64,000 nucleotides of DNA from Heterohyrax brucei (GCA_028571685.1 CM053148.1:86760001-86824000), one strand, 5' to 3'. Counted from the stretch's first letter, positions 32,292 through 43,062 are shown. Numbers and translations are program-made. Notes: generated by a model not told the origin, from the sequence alone.

Positions 32292-33000
32292 ACTTAAAGC
32301 TTTGCTCACTAATAAATCTACACACACAAGGTTTTTCTCTCTTCTATCCCCAATTTGACATTACACCTCAGTCTAGCCAATGGAATTATTCCCTAGTAAT
32401 ATGATCATTCACTATAATACAATCTGTATGCATCTGTGCCTTCCAGTAACATTTTCTGTATATTTGATCTTGTATCATAGCTGAACCACAACCATGCATT
32501 TACAGATGGTAACAGCAGGTTTGTTATCTCTCTGGAATATCTTGTGAATTGTACTAGGATATTAAAATGGGGTTCCTGGTGCCCCAATTGTTCATAAGCA
32601 ATGAAACTGATTTTTTGGGGGAGTGGCCAGGAAGTTGGGAATCCAAAAAGTTGCCTTAGGCGCAAATGACGTTAACGGCACAAACTCGTCTGTCTCTTTC
32701 CTCTCCTTTGACTTCCTCCTTGTATAGCTACAACCTGGGCAGCTGAACTTCAACACCAGTGATCTGTAGCATGCCTATATTATGATTTCACAGGGGAAAG
32801 AAAAAAAGGAAAATTTTCCCAATATATCATTATTTCCCCAAGGGATTCACCTGCATTTTTTTACTTTATCCCACTCCAGCTTCCAGCTTTTGCTGTCTCT
32901 GCAAAACTATGGAGGCACGGAAAAGGCCACACTTTTTTTAAAAAAAAATACTTTTTACTTTAATATAATTTTAGATATAGAAAAGCTCCTAGACTAGAAC
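32292..33000. other. Unassigned sequence
   Basis: A-runs lie near 32807 and 32938. The frames 32405-32665 (-) and 32782-32997 (+) are not recognised. Confidence 0.42.
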
Positions 33001-33025
33001 GCCAGCCAAGTGCCGTCGAGTCGGA
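33001..33025 (-). mobile_element. Young-type AfroSINE tail micro-fragment
   Basis: CCAGCCAAGTGCCGTCGAGT then CGGA is the young tail in antisense with both CpGs intact. No clear target duplication is found. Confidence 0.75.
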
Positions 33026-33625
33026 CAGAGCTCCAAATATCTTTCACTCAACTTCCCATAATGTTAATAGGACACATAAGGTCAAAACTGAGAGATTGAC
33101 ATTGAATGAGATATTTAACACTAAACTCTAGAATTTATTCAGAGTTCATAAGTTTTTCTAAAGGTCATATTTCTATTCCAGAATTGAATCCTGGATGCCA
33201 CACTACGTTTACTAATGTTTCCACAGTATCCTCTCTTCTATAAGGGTTTACCTAGTCTTTTCTTTCATGAGTTTTGAAGAATGTTGGTCAGGTAGTTCAT
33301 AGACTATTCCCCCAGATGGCGTTTGCTAACGTTTTCTAGTAACTGGAGTGCGGTTATGGGCTTTGGGAAGAGTAGAAGAAAGGTGCTATGTGCTTCTCTT
33401 TATCTTGTATGAGGATGTACGTATATCAACCCAAGTTAACCCCGGAGATAGTAGCTTTGATCACTTGGATAGGATAGTGTCAGCCTGGATTCTCATCTGT
33501 AAAAATTGCTCTTTGTTCCTTTCCATGTTCTACTCCAAAGGTTTGCAAGTTTTTGCAGTAAAAAGCTGGACAGTAAGTACTTTAAGCTTTGGAGCCATGT
33601 GGTCTCTGTCCCAACTGATTAATTC
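33026..33625. other. Unassigned sequence
   Basis: No repeat family is recognised. The frame 33348-33788 continues from here into the RTE fragment as a shadow. Confidence 0.4.
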
Positions 33626-34200
33626 CATGCTGTTGTTGAGTCAGTTCAGACTCATAGCGACCCTATGCATAACAGAACAAAACACGGCTCTCTCTTGCGC
33701 CATGCCCTTAATTGTTCTTATGCTTAAGCTCATTGTTGCAGCTACTGCATCCATCCATCTCCCTGAGTGTCTTCCTCTTTTTCGCTGACCCTCCGCTTTA
33801 CCAAGCATGATGTCCTTCTGCATGGATTGATCCCTCCTAACAATGTGTCCAAAGTAGGTAAGATGCAGCCTCACCATCTTTGCTTCCAAGGAGCACTCTC
33901 GTTGTACTTCTCCAGAACAGATCTGTTGGTTCCACAGATCTGTTTGGCAGTCCACAGTACATTCAACATTCTTCTCCAACACCACAATTCAAACTTGTCA
34001 ATTCTTCTGTCTTCCTTATTCATTGTCCAGCTTTTACATATATATGATGCTATTGAAACTATCATGGCTTGGGTCAAATGCACCTTAGTCTTCAAGGTGA
34101 CATCTTTACTTTTTGATACTCTAAAGAAGTCCTTTGCAGCAGATGCTCTTAGTGCAGTGCATGTTTTGATTTCTTGGCTGCTTTTTCCATGGGCATTGAA
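33626..34200 (-). mobile_element. RTE LINE 3' coding region, antisense
   Basis: This is the longest RTE copy here. Two overlapping minus-strand frames (33871-34227 and 33641-33985) together cover the region after the reverse transcriptase. Recognisable residues in order are SKDVTLKTKVHLTQAM, SWTMNKEDRRID, FELWCWRRMLNV, then FGHIVRRDQSMQKDIMLGKA, RWMDAVAATMS and FCSVMHRVAMS. The two frames do not join without a frameshift and the catalytic reverse-transcriptase core is absent, so it is inactive. The sense frames 33348-33788 and 33767-34279 are shadows. Confidence 0.9.
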
Positions 34201-34589
34201 ACACAGCCATAGTGAATACATAAACAAACACGCGTGTACTTTTGGCTTGTTCCTGCAATTCCAGTGTGTGGGTCTATGAAACTAGCTGCCTTCTGCTGTA
34301 TTTATGAGAAGGTCCTCACCAAGTCCAGCCCACATTTGAGAGGAGACTCAACCTCCACTTCTAAAGAAAGGAGTATCAAAGAATTTGTGGCCACATGCTA
34401 GAACCACCTTAGTAGTTAAATATGTTTGGGGAGACATTCGAGGCTATGCAAATAACTTATTTATATTAAAGTTTTTTGCACTAATTTTAACATTTATCTG
34501 CAGATGTTGCCTGAAGAGATAATTATTGTACTGTTTTAATCAAGATTTTTTATTTCCCACATGGCTTTTATTATTTATCCATTAGAATG
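34201..34589. other. Unassigned sequence
   Basis: AT-rich, with no element named. It could be the start of the old L1 3' UTR that follows. Confidence 0.4.
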
Positions 34590-35016
34590 CTTTTGAAAGG
34601 AAGAATTTTCCCCTCTTTATTCATTTATTTATATATTTTTCCGATTATTTATTCATGACAGGATGGACTCACGGATATTTATTTATTTGGGGAGAGGTGG
34701 CCCAGTGCGGGTTCATTTGCTTTATTGTTCACATTGTTATGGCTTTGAATACCGAGAGTCCTGGCATGCCCTGTCCTTTGTTTAGCTACTATAGGTGCAT
34801 CTTCACTGTCCCCTGCCCCAGTACATGAGGACACCATTTCTCCAAGGAGTCTGATTATTTCAGTTGGAGAACCGAATCTAGAATCTAAGATGCAGAAGCT
34901 TGCACTACTCATTGCTACTCTGACGTCATGGTCTAGAGACATCTCTGTAAATACAGCCAGAAAACTTATGTGTAACTAACTATGTATAGACATGTGTCTA
35001 TTTTTATTTTTGTATC
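34590..35016 (+). mobile_element. Old L1 (L1M-type) 3' UTR, first part
   Basis: The TTTATTCATTTATTTATATA-like run, GGATGGACTCACGGATATTT, CATTGTTATGGCTTTGAATA and AATCTAGAATCTAAGATGCA follow the order of old mammalian L1 3' UTRs. The element is interrupted by foldback copy 3 and appears to resume near 36190. Confidence 0.62.
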
Positions 35017-35579
35017 TATGAGGACTGCAATTTAAGTTCATGAACTCACCCTAGAGAAAGTGCTATACACCTCACTGCTGAATATCACTATGGTCACCTT
35101 CAAAGTACTCTGCTTGGGAAGCTGTGTACCACACCAGCATCTAATCCACACTTCGAAGAAATTTTGGAAACTTTTTTCTGGAGTGACTATTATAGCTGTC
35201 ATCATATTACCCTTGACATCCTGAATATCATCAAAATACCTTTCTTGCAATATTTCTTTTATCACTGGGTACAGAAAAAGTCATGAGGGCTGGATCAGGT
35301 GAGTAGAAAGAGTGTTCCAATACAGTTGTTTGTTTGCTGGTTAAAACTCCCCTCACAGACAGCTGTACAGTCAGGTTTGTGAACTTTCCACCTGCCATCA
35401 TGCACAGTGGCCATTACAGAGGGAGTTCCAAAATTGCTTTGAAAGGTGGGCTAGGCACTGGCATCAGTGCATAGCTTCCCAAGAGGGTACATTGAAGGTG
35501 ACTGCAAAGATATTCAGCAGTAAGATATGTGGCACTTAAAACAATTAAGTTCACAGACTTAATTGTCAAACCTCACATG
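35017..35579 (-). mobile_element. Mariner-type foldback element, copy 3
   Basis: Left terminus TATGAGGACTGCAATTTAAG, right terminus CTTAATTGTCAAACCTCACA: inverted repeats of each other. Arms of about 150 bases pair: left GAATATCACTATGGTCACCT, right GAAGGTGACTGCAAAGATAT. The minus frame 35038-35265 reads as the mariner transposase C-terminal part (IKEILQERYFDDIQDV, then FQNFFEVW), lacking the N-terminal DNA-binding and most of the catalytic region. It is non-autonomous. Confidence 0.85.
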
Positions 35580-35645
35580 TATCTGCATATATATATATGT
35601 AAACACATGTATATGTGTTTGTATGTGTGTGTGTGTATGCCTGTA
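35580..35645. repeat. TA/TG simple repeat
   Basis: GCATATATATATATGTAAAC followed by TGTATGTGTGTGTGTGTATG, adjacent to the end of foldback copy 3, as also seen at copy 1. Confidence 0.85.
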
Positions 35646-35706
35646 TAGAGCTATTGTGTCTTACAGGGTCACTTTGAGTCAAAATTGCATGACAGCAGTG
35701 AGTTTT
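35646..35706 (+). mobile_element. AfroSINE tail fragment, sense
   Basis: TCTTACAGGGTCACTTTGAG and GCATGACAGCAGTGAGTTTT. Confidence 0.8.
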
Positions 35707-35835
35707 ACATCTATATTTATTTATATAGATATTAAATAATACATATTACATATAAATGACATAATTGCAAAAGCTTGCAAACCAAAAAATATATAAATAA
35801 TATATATATTATTTAATATATATAAGTAAATACAT
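35707..35835. repeat. AT-rich low-complexity tract
   Basis: Runs such as TAAATAATATATATATTATT with self-complementary character. Confidence 0.8.
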
Positions 35836-35836
35836 A

Positions 35837-35912
35837 TGTGAAACCCACTGCCGTTGTGTCAATTTTGACTCATAGCAACCCTGTAAGACACAGTAGAACT
35901 GCTCCATAGAGG

Positions 35913-35950
<38 letters not shown>
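35837..35950 (-). mobile_element. AfroSINE tail cut by (AC)n microsatellite
   Basis: The tail GAAACCCACTGCCGTTGTGT runs to GAACTGCTCCATAGAGG, then an (AC)n tract at about 35915-35950 replaces the rest of the SINE. Confidence 0.85.
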
Positions 35951-35952
<2 letters not shown>

Positions 35953-35997
35953 TAGAAACACACACACCCACGTTTATAAACATATAATATACATAAA

Positions 35998-36180
35998 TCA
36001 AATCAAAGCCACTTCTGTTGAGTCAATTCCAGCTCATAGTGAGCCTTAGGGCTTCCGAACCTGTAAATCTGTATGGAAACAGTTGGCCGCATCTTTCTCT
36101 CATGAAGTTCTTGATGGTTTTGAATTGCCTATCTTTCAATTAGTAGTCAGTTGCTCTAACCACTGTACCACCAGAGCTCC
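35998..36180 (-). mobile_element. AfroSINE, longer variant, antisense
   Basis: Tail AAAGCCACTTCTGTTGAGTC, middle TTGGCCGCATCTTTCTCTCA, head CTGTACCACCAGAGCTCC. Confidence 0.88.
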
Positions 36181-36490
36181 TTTTATATATATATTTATTT
36201 TATATACATAAGCTAATTCATACTTCTATCTCCAACTTCAATCTATCATCACAGATTTACTTTAGCATTCCAGTTTCACTCGCTTGTGTCTTCTTTAGTC
36301 TATAATGAGAACTCTACTGCTCATATATCTACAATATATTTATTTATTTGTTCAGTAAACCTAGGACAGATTGTAGCTTCTTTATTCTATAATGGGAAAT
36401 CTAACTCTTGTATACCTACAATGTGTTTCTTTGTTTGTTCAATATATCTACAATGTATTGGTTTATTTCTTCAATCCTCCAAAGCGCCTT
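36181..36490 (+). mobile_element. Old L1 3' UTR continuation with 87-base tandem
   Basis: AATTCATACTTCTATCTCCA resembles the late 3' UTR of old L1. It contains a degenerate tandem with an 87-base period: TATAATGAGAA at 36301 and TATAATGGGAA at 36388; ACAATATATTTATTTATTTG at 36331 and ACAATGTGTTTCTTTGTTTG at 36418. A shorter third echo starts at about 36450. Confidence 0.6.
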
Positions 36491-36492
36491 AG

Positions 36493-36773
36493 AAGCGAGG
36501 ACGGCAAGACTTTGTCTTGCATAATTTGGACCTGTTATTAGGAGGGACTAGGCTGTCTCTGCAGAGAGATATCTTGCTTGCTAAAGTAGAGAGCCAGCCG
36601 AAAAGAGGACCACCCTTAATGTGAGGGACCAACAGTGTGTGCAACAACAGGCTCAAATACAGCAACCGTTATGAGGATGATGTAGGACCATGCAGTTTGG
36701 TTATGCTGTGCAGTGTCACTATCAGATGGAAACTGGCTGAATGGCACCTAGCAACAACAGCAGAACTGACAGT
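36493..36773 (+). mobile_element. RTE LINE 3' end, sense
   Basis: GCGAGGACGGCAAGACTTTG, GGAGGGACTAGGCTGTCTCT, then the tail GAATGGCACCTAGCAACAAC. Five-prime truncated, with no intact frame. Confidence 0.88.
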
Positions 36774-36954
36774 GATTTCAGGACTGTGAACATATGCACA
36801 TGTGAGGAACAGTTATCAGCCACAGTGTAGCGCTGGGCTACAGTTCTTAGACAGAGGTTAGCTTAGACTTTGCTAGCAAGTCAGTGAAATGAGTACTAAG
36901 TTTTCATTTCCTGCAGGTAATCAATTTAGGGAAAGGCTGTAATAGGTACGCCTC

Positions 36955-37031
36955 TTTCTGAGTGCAATAAGGTACACTACCTTATAACAAAGGGCCCGAA
37001 ATAAATATTTGTTGAATGAATGAATAAATGA
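36955..37031 (-). mobile_element. L2/MIR 3' end fragment, antisense
   Basis: AAATAAATATTTGTTGAATG then AATGAATAAATGA is the common L2/MIR terminal signature. Confidence 0.55.
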
Positions 37032-37376
37032 GCACATTACACAAGACTGGTGCTCAGTTACACTAAGTTACTAATATTCACAGTAAGTGATTTATACCAA
37101 TATTATCCTAAATTATACTATTTCGCTTTACATTATTTGTTGCTGAGACAAAAAAATTGTGCAGTGTCATAGAGTTTATTTTATTTTAAAAGTAATAGGT
37201 TGTTGTTCACTAATGGACTGGTGTGTGCTTTAGAGAGATCTACGTTTGATTTCTGACTTCATCCTTGGTGGTAAGCCCTGGTATACACTACCAAACATCT
37301 CTGAAACTTCCTGTCCTCGCCTACAATGCCAAAATTAATACTGACCTCAAAAGTTGTCGAGAGAGTTAAAGGAGGT
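37032..37376. other. Unassigned sequence
   Basis: Nothing is recognised. Confidence 0.4.
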
Positions 37377-37531
37377 ATAAACCCATTGGTGTTGAGATGA
37401 GCCCAACTGACAGCGACCCTATACACAGAGAACTGTCCCACAGAGTGTCTGAGGACCACCCAGTGGATTTGAACTGCTGACTTTTTTGGTTAGTGATTGT
37501 AGCACTTAACCACTATGTCTCCAGGGTTTCC
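37377..37531 (-). mobile_element. AfroSINE, short form, antisense
   Basis: Tail ACCCATTGGTGTTGAGATGA, head CTATGTCTCCAGGGTTTCC. Confidence 0.92.
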
Positions 37532-39108
37532 AGAGGAGGAATAGGTGTAAATAAAACCTGAGTCTTAGTGAGTTCTTCAGCTACGTTAGTCTTCTAGCTC
37601 TTAGGTTTCTAGTTCAGTCCCATAGTTGTCCTGTCTGCTTTGGCAGACTATGCATGTGAGCCAAACACACCTTCCCCATGAAATTCTCATTTGGGCCATG
37701 AGGGTCAAGGAACTCTGTTTGCAATCCACTTACTTGTTATTTGACTACAGTCCTTTGCCATCTTGGCAATCATTCTGAGTAACAAGGGGAAGACTAGCAT
37801 ACTAAGTTGCTGTTAGTTACAACTTTTGACTGGAATGGCCTTTTTGATACAGGTGTAAAAAATCGTTAGGAAGATGGTGTTCTATTGAAAGAGTTCCTTA
37901 GGCAAATCTGCTTTCCTGTTAAATGAAACAAAACAAAACAAAAGAAACAAACACATATATAAATAGCTGAGGTAGGCACATGTAAGTATAGAAACCTTCT
38001 CTGACAGATATTTGTTCTGCTCAATTCAGAAAAATGAGGATTGTTGGGACCATAGAGTACAACGTGAAGACAGATTGGCCCTGAAGGATTTGAAAATTCA
38101 AGATACCACAGTAAAAGAGACAGACACAATGTGCATTGTGTTAATTTCTGCATTTCAAACATCAGTGAAAGGAGACCCCATAGTATAACCATTCCCCCAA
38201 CCACTGGCCGCTGAGTTAACATTGGACTTCACCCGTGACCCGCTCTTGGTCAGCCGTGTTGCTTGCACTTCCTTTAACCCACTCTTGCACATCAGCAGTA
38301 TTTCAAAGTGAATCTCAAACACTGTGTCCTTTGTGAATCCATTTTACCTTAGTGGCAGTAAAAATATGAAACTATATCTTCCATGGGCATCAAGGCTACT
38401 TTGTGCTTTTCATTCCATCTGTGTCAAACAGGGAAACATTTTAAAGGCTATGTTGATGTGTTAATAGTGCAGTATGTTACTTGATTTCATCACAAGAATT
38501 TTGAGAATTATCTTTATTAAAACTAGAATATCATAGTTAAAATGTGGTAAAAACTGTTTACAGATAAGAAACTGTTTTGCAAATCAGCATCCTGTCTTTT
38601 CAAATGTCTTTGTCATGGTAGCCTGAAGATTAGGTATATTTGGTTGTACATAAAAGGCAATGTATGAATATATTTGACCAACCATATTTTAAAAAAGGCT
38701 GAATGTCCATCTATACCAGAACTACAAAAAAAGTCAATGAAATGTGATCATCTTTTTACCCTTAAATGGAATACAATTTTATCTTCATTTTTAAATCTCA
38801 TTAGCATGTAATTGTTTCAAAGCTCTATAAATGGTTTGAATTTTTCTCTTCTCTATTACTGTGCCTTCTTGGCTAAAAATCATTTTGGAAATTACTTATT
38901 TAACAGTAACTAGGCTTAGTTTTTGAATTCAGTAAAATGAGTACGGGCAATATTAGTTATATTAGGATAGTTTGGAGTTCAGACATGTGTGAAGATTAGA
39001 GTTCAATGTTTGTCCAGAATAAATTGTGGCATGAGAGTTTTACAGTGTTATGTACTGCCATAGAAAGAAAATGAATGTTCTCCAAATGGAAGTCATTCTG
39101 TATAGTGG
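37532..39108. other. Long unassigned, SINE-free stretch
   Basis: About 1.6 kb without a recognised repeat. The 118-residue minus frame 37866-38222 contains no domain I can name. A CAAAACAAAACAAAAG run lies near 37930. No splice-flanked exon is convincing. Confidence 0.45.
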
Positions 39109-39118
39109 GATTTAATGG

Positions 39119-39135
39119 CCAAGCCAAGTGCCATC
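39119..39135 (-). mobile_element. 17-base SINE-tail micro-insertion
   Basis: The insert CCAAGCCAAGTGCCATC is the antisense of the young SINE 3' tail. It is flanked by the exact 10-base duplication GATTTAATGG at 39109-39118 and 39136-39145. Target duplication plus tail sequence point to target-primed insertion that copied only the end of the RNA. Confidence 0.88.
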
Positions 39136-39145
39136 GATTTAATGG

Positions 39146-39633
39146 AGCAAAGAATTATCTTGGAGGAGTGTAGAGATTTACATTGCTTTAATATGATAGA
39201 GGGAGCCAATTATGAATTATTTTATGAAAGCACATATTCCAAGGGCTATTAAATCATCATTCATAAATATACAGCATTTTATAACATTTTTTAAAAGCAA
39301 AAGCTTCATATTTGAATTAGCATTTTTATTTCTCTTCTTTATAACCAATTTATCATTTTTGGCAAAAAAAAAGAAAAGAAAAAAGATAATTCTATACATA
39401 TATCTAACTCCAAGATTCTGAGATCATGCAGAAGTTGTTTATCTGAAGAGTCCCAGTGAATGACTTAATATAGACTAATATTCTAACCTTACACTAATCC
39501 CATGATACTTTCATTGTGAAACTTTGATGTAAAGTATTTAATAAGTAGTGAATATACTTTCAATTGTAACAAAGAATCAACATAATGATTCTGAAATCAG
39601 AGTAAGCATTTTTGAATGTCCTTATAAATGTAT
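39146..39633. other. Unassigned AT-rich sequence
   Basis: An AAAAAGAAAAGAAAA run lies near 39370. The opposed frames 39212-39421 are low complexity. Confidence 0.45.
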
Positions 39634-39784
39634 TGGAAACCCTGGTGCTATGGCTGTTGGTCAAAAGACTGGTAATTCAAATCCACCAAGTGCTTCTTAG
39701 AAACTCTATGGGACAGTTCTACTCAGTCCTATAGGGTTGCTTTAAGTCAGAATTGGCTCCATGGCAGTGAGTCTGGATTTTTTT
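39634..39784 (+). mobile_element. AfroSINE with A-box loss, sense
   Basis: Head TTGGAAACCCTGGTGCTATG skips the A-box region. B box TTCAAATCCACCAAG, tail TGGCTCCATGGCAGTGAGTC. Confidence 0.9.
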
Positions 39785-40744
39785 TCAATAAATATATTTG
39801 ACAGCTTAACCACATTATTAATTTTGAATCTATTACTAAGAATTTTGCATTGTTGAAAACATTAATGGATTAGCTTTTTAAAATTAATATTGGTATTAAT
39901 ATTATATTAGTATTAATGACATTAAACTGTCATTACATTATATTTGTTGTTAAAATCACACTTTTAGAAACCAGTTGAGCTAGATGAAATGCTTTGACTT
40001 GATGAATTGAGAACTTGCAACAGCTACAAATGGGAGAGCATCCAGCTAAAATTTTTTTATTGCTAGTCATTGGAATTAAGGGGAGAATTAGAAATGTGTT
40101 TTTTTGTCCCACATATATATTTGGGGAAGCTACAATTAGGGACATCAAATTTCCAGTACCATCTATGTAAACTTGTCATCCAGATAATTAAATTAAACAA
40201 TTCTTTATTCTGTATGTGTATCTATTATGGGGTTTAAAAATGAAGAAATCAGTGGACTCTCACTGAAACTTATGAGCTCCAGTTTGCTGTTCACTTTCCG
40301 GAATTTGCCTGACATTAAAAATAAGAGGTTTAAAAATCAGTATCTCTACTTTGGTCTTCTTGCAGAGTGGTTCTTTACATTTTCTCACCTAATACATTGG
40401 CAATTGCCTTGTTGGTTTGCAGTTTTCCGGAAACATCGATGCAGTTGCTGTGTACTCTGTCATGTGGGGAGGCTGGAGCAGTGTGTTGTGCCTTCATTTA
40501 GTGTGAAAGAGAGGGTCTCAGGTGATGAAATCAGGTTAGAGGAAGGGTTACTTAGAAGGACCAGGGGCCACAGTGCCCTGGGATGAAGACAGGAGTTTTG
40601 TAAAGAGAACTGTTGAGCCAAGACTGCCACTGTCTGTCCTGATGTCCCCAGAATGAGCTCAGAACAAGAAAGTTGAGATTTACTCACAAAGGTTAGACAC
40701 TGGTCAAATTTTGAGATAGGATAGGATCACACTACTCTGAGGAG
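39785..40744. other. Unassigned sequence
   Basis: AT-rich to 40200, then mixed composition. The 119-residue frame 40227-40586 and its antisense partner have no recognised domain. Confidence 0.42.
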
Positions 40745-40920
40745 AATAAAACCAGTTGCCATGGAGTCAGTTCTGACTCCCAGCAAATCCCACGGGTACC
40801 AGGAGAGAGCTTTAGGCTTTACAATGGCTGACTTTTTCCAAAGAAGGTGTCTCTGGGTGAACTTAACCCACAAAACCTCAAATCTTTCAGTTAGGATCCA
40901 AGCACAGTAATGCTTTGCGT
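40745..40920 (-). mobile_element. AfroSINE extended-body variant, antisense
   Basis: Tail ACCAGTTGCCATGGAGTCAG, variant middle AGAAGGTGTCTCTGGGTGAA. The head is diverged. Confidence 0.78.
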
Positions 40921-41369
40921 TCTCCACCCCTCAAAAAAATTAATAAATAAAAATGAAGCTAGACGACTCTGAAGAACGCAGGCTCATTTCAGGCAGGCAC
41001 CTTCTCACATATTTTCCTTTCTATTGAACAGAGATAGCGCCTTCCCTAAAGTGTCAGGCTGCCTCCGGGAAGTCCCAGCTTTAAAGTGTAACAATTGTTA
41101 AAAGCAATTCGTCACTGGCTATTACCTTCTCTCTGACCCATTTGCTCTGGACTCACTCTCCTCTTTCAGGCCACGACTCCAGATGCCACCTCTACAACCC
41201 ACTTCTGAGTGACCTTCTTAACTCGGGGTGACATCAGACCTTTCTGTTTCCAGAGCCGTATCAGTACTTCTCTGTCCCAGGCTTTGTTCTGTGTTTTTAT
41301 TTTTTGGCACCTGTCCATCGTCCTGGGCGTGAGGGGAAACCAATCACTTGGTAGGGTATTAGGCCTGAA
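40921..41369. other. Unassigned sequence
   Basis: Slightly GC-richer than its neighbours, and no repeat or exon is recognised. Confidence 0.4.
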
Positions 41370-41545
41370 ACCATAGAGGATCCATCACCGAGAGAGTGAG
41401 ACCCTCAGTGTAACGGCTGACACAGCGGTTGTCAGAGCTGGCCCAACCGTAGCAACGATTATGACCATGGCGCAGGACCAGGCCAGGTTTCCTTCTGCTG
41501 CACAGGTGGTGGCTGGGAACTGAAGTTGACTTGATGGCAGCTGAT
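41370..41545 (+). mobile_element. RTE LINE 3' end remnant, sense
   Basis: CGTAGCAACGATTATGACCA, GGCGCAGGACCAGGCCAGGT and AGTTGACTTGATGGCAGC match the end of RTE in order. It is more diverged than the copy at 36493. Confidence 0.68.
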
Positions 41546-42170
41546 GAAATCAATATCAAGCTGCTGTGAGAGCTGCTCACTCCAGCTCTGGCTCGCCAGA
41601 CTCCTGTCACTAGCCAGCCAATGCCACCAGCTCAGAGAGGTGCAGGAGGAGGTAGAGACAGAAAGACAGCAACAGAACTTGGAGGAGAAACGGATTGGGT
41701 GAATTTCCCCAGAAGAGACAGAGCTACTTTTTACATATGCAGATCTTAAAATAGTTTTGGATAAAATAATAGTTTCTAATAGTTCAGTAGTGTCAATGTA
41801 GAGAATCTCTGATACAATTGTATGTATATTATCGTTACCAGAAAAATCTGGCTGTAGACTTGTGCTGCCTGTCACTACTAAGCCAATGCATAAAGATAAG
41901 GATTGAATGTCTCGAAAGTGCTTTATTCAGATTGCCTGTAGATCAGCACTCTAAAAACCATTTTACCATCTCAGTTCAGGCTGGCAAGTTTCACAGAAGG
42001 GTTTGGGGCAGGCAAGGAGGGTAAGCAGGGATGCAGGCTTGTAGATGTTCAGAGGAGGTGAGGTAAGTTTCAATGATTGTGTGCATCTATGCAACCACCA
42101 CACAAAACGAGATTAAAAAAAAATGTTTCCATCACTAGAGTAAAATCATTTGTTTTACTCTATGTCCCAC
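41546..42170. other. Unassigned sequence
   Basis: The minus frames 41359-41610 and 41459-41875 and the sense frame 41818-42024 are not recognised. Confidence 0.4.
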
Positions 42171-42339
42171 AAGGAAACTCTGGTGGCATAAGCATTAAAA
42201 GTTATGACTGCTAACCAAAAAGTCTGCAGTTTGAATCTACCAGGCACTCCTCGGAAACCACATGAGGTTTTTCTGTTCTGTCCTATAGCGTTGCTATAGG
42301 TCAAACCTGACTCAATGAGAGTGGATTTGGTTTTGGTTT
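42171..42339 (+). mobile_element. AfroSINE, short form, sense
   Basis: Head GGAAACTCTGGTGGCATAAG, B box TTTGAATCTACCAGG, tail GACTCAATGAGAGTGGATTT. Confidence 0.93.
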
Positions 42340-42676
42340 AGTGCTTCTTTGGGAGCAGACTGGAGTGGGGATGGGTTGGGAGGGAAGAGTGAGTGATCCT
42401 AATAAGTCTTGGAAATTCCTGGGAAGGGCAAGTACAGGTCTGCTGTCTTCCGTAAGACTGCAATGCTGAAATAGTTAAATTGCGGCTTCTTCCTTTTTTT
42501 CTCTAAATCCCCACACTTCTCTTAAGTCAGTGGACAAGAACTTCTTAGAGACCAAACTGAGACATCACTGAGTTCTGAGCGTCCCTGCTAGAAGATGTCA
42601 TTTTGGAATCCAGGATCAACTTTTCAACACAGATACTTAAAATGGTTTTTCACTCAAATATATATCTTGGTCATTT
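42340..42676. other. Unassigned sequence
   Basis: Nothing is recognised. Confidence 0.4.
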
Positions 42677-42689
42677 ACAATGTACCATA

Positions 42690-42854
42690 AACCAAGCCAA
42701 ATCCACAGATATTGAATCAATTCCAACTCATAGAGATCCTACAGGACAGAGTAGAACTGCCCCATAGAGTTTCCAAGGAGTGTCTTTTGGATTTGGACTG
42801 CTAAACTTTTGGTTAGCGGCCTTAGTGCTTCACCACTAGGACACCAGGGTTCCC
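42690..42854 (-). mobile_element. AfroSINE with exact 13-base duplication, antisense
   Basis: Tail ACCAAGCCAAATCCACAGAT, head GGACACCAGGGTTCCC. The exact repeat ACAATGTACCATA flanks it at 42677-42689 and 42855-42867. Confidence 0.96.
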
Positions 42855-42919
42855 ACAATGTACCATAGGAGGGCTAAATGTCATTGGATTTTGACAACTG
42901 CCTAGGAATTGCCTTAAAA

Positions 42920-43062
42920 AATCTATTGCCCTTGACTCCATTCTGACTTATAATGACCCTAGGGGACAGAGTAGAACTGCCCTGTAGAGTGCTTGGAGGA
43001 TTTGAACTGCCAGCCTTTTGGCTAGTCACCATAGCACTTAACCACTATGTCACCAGGGTTTC
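42920..43062 (-). mobile_element. AfroSINE, short form, antisense
   Basis: Tail ATCTATTGCCCTTGACTCCA, head CTATGTCACCAGGGTTTCC. A small deletion removes the CCAAGGAG segment. Confidence 0.92.

Noticed and set aside
33348..34279. 146- and 170-residue sense frames
   Set aside because: The second and the end of the first are antisense shadows of the RTE coding end on the minus strand; the rest is unrecognised.
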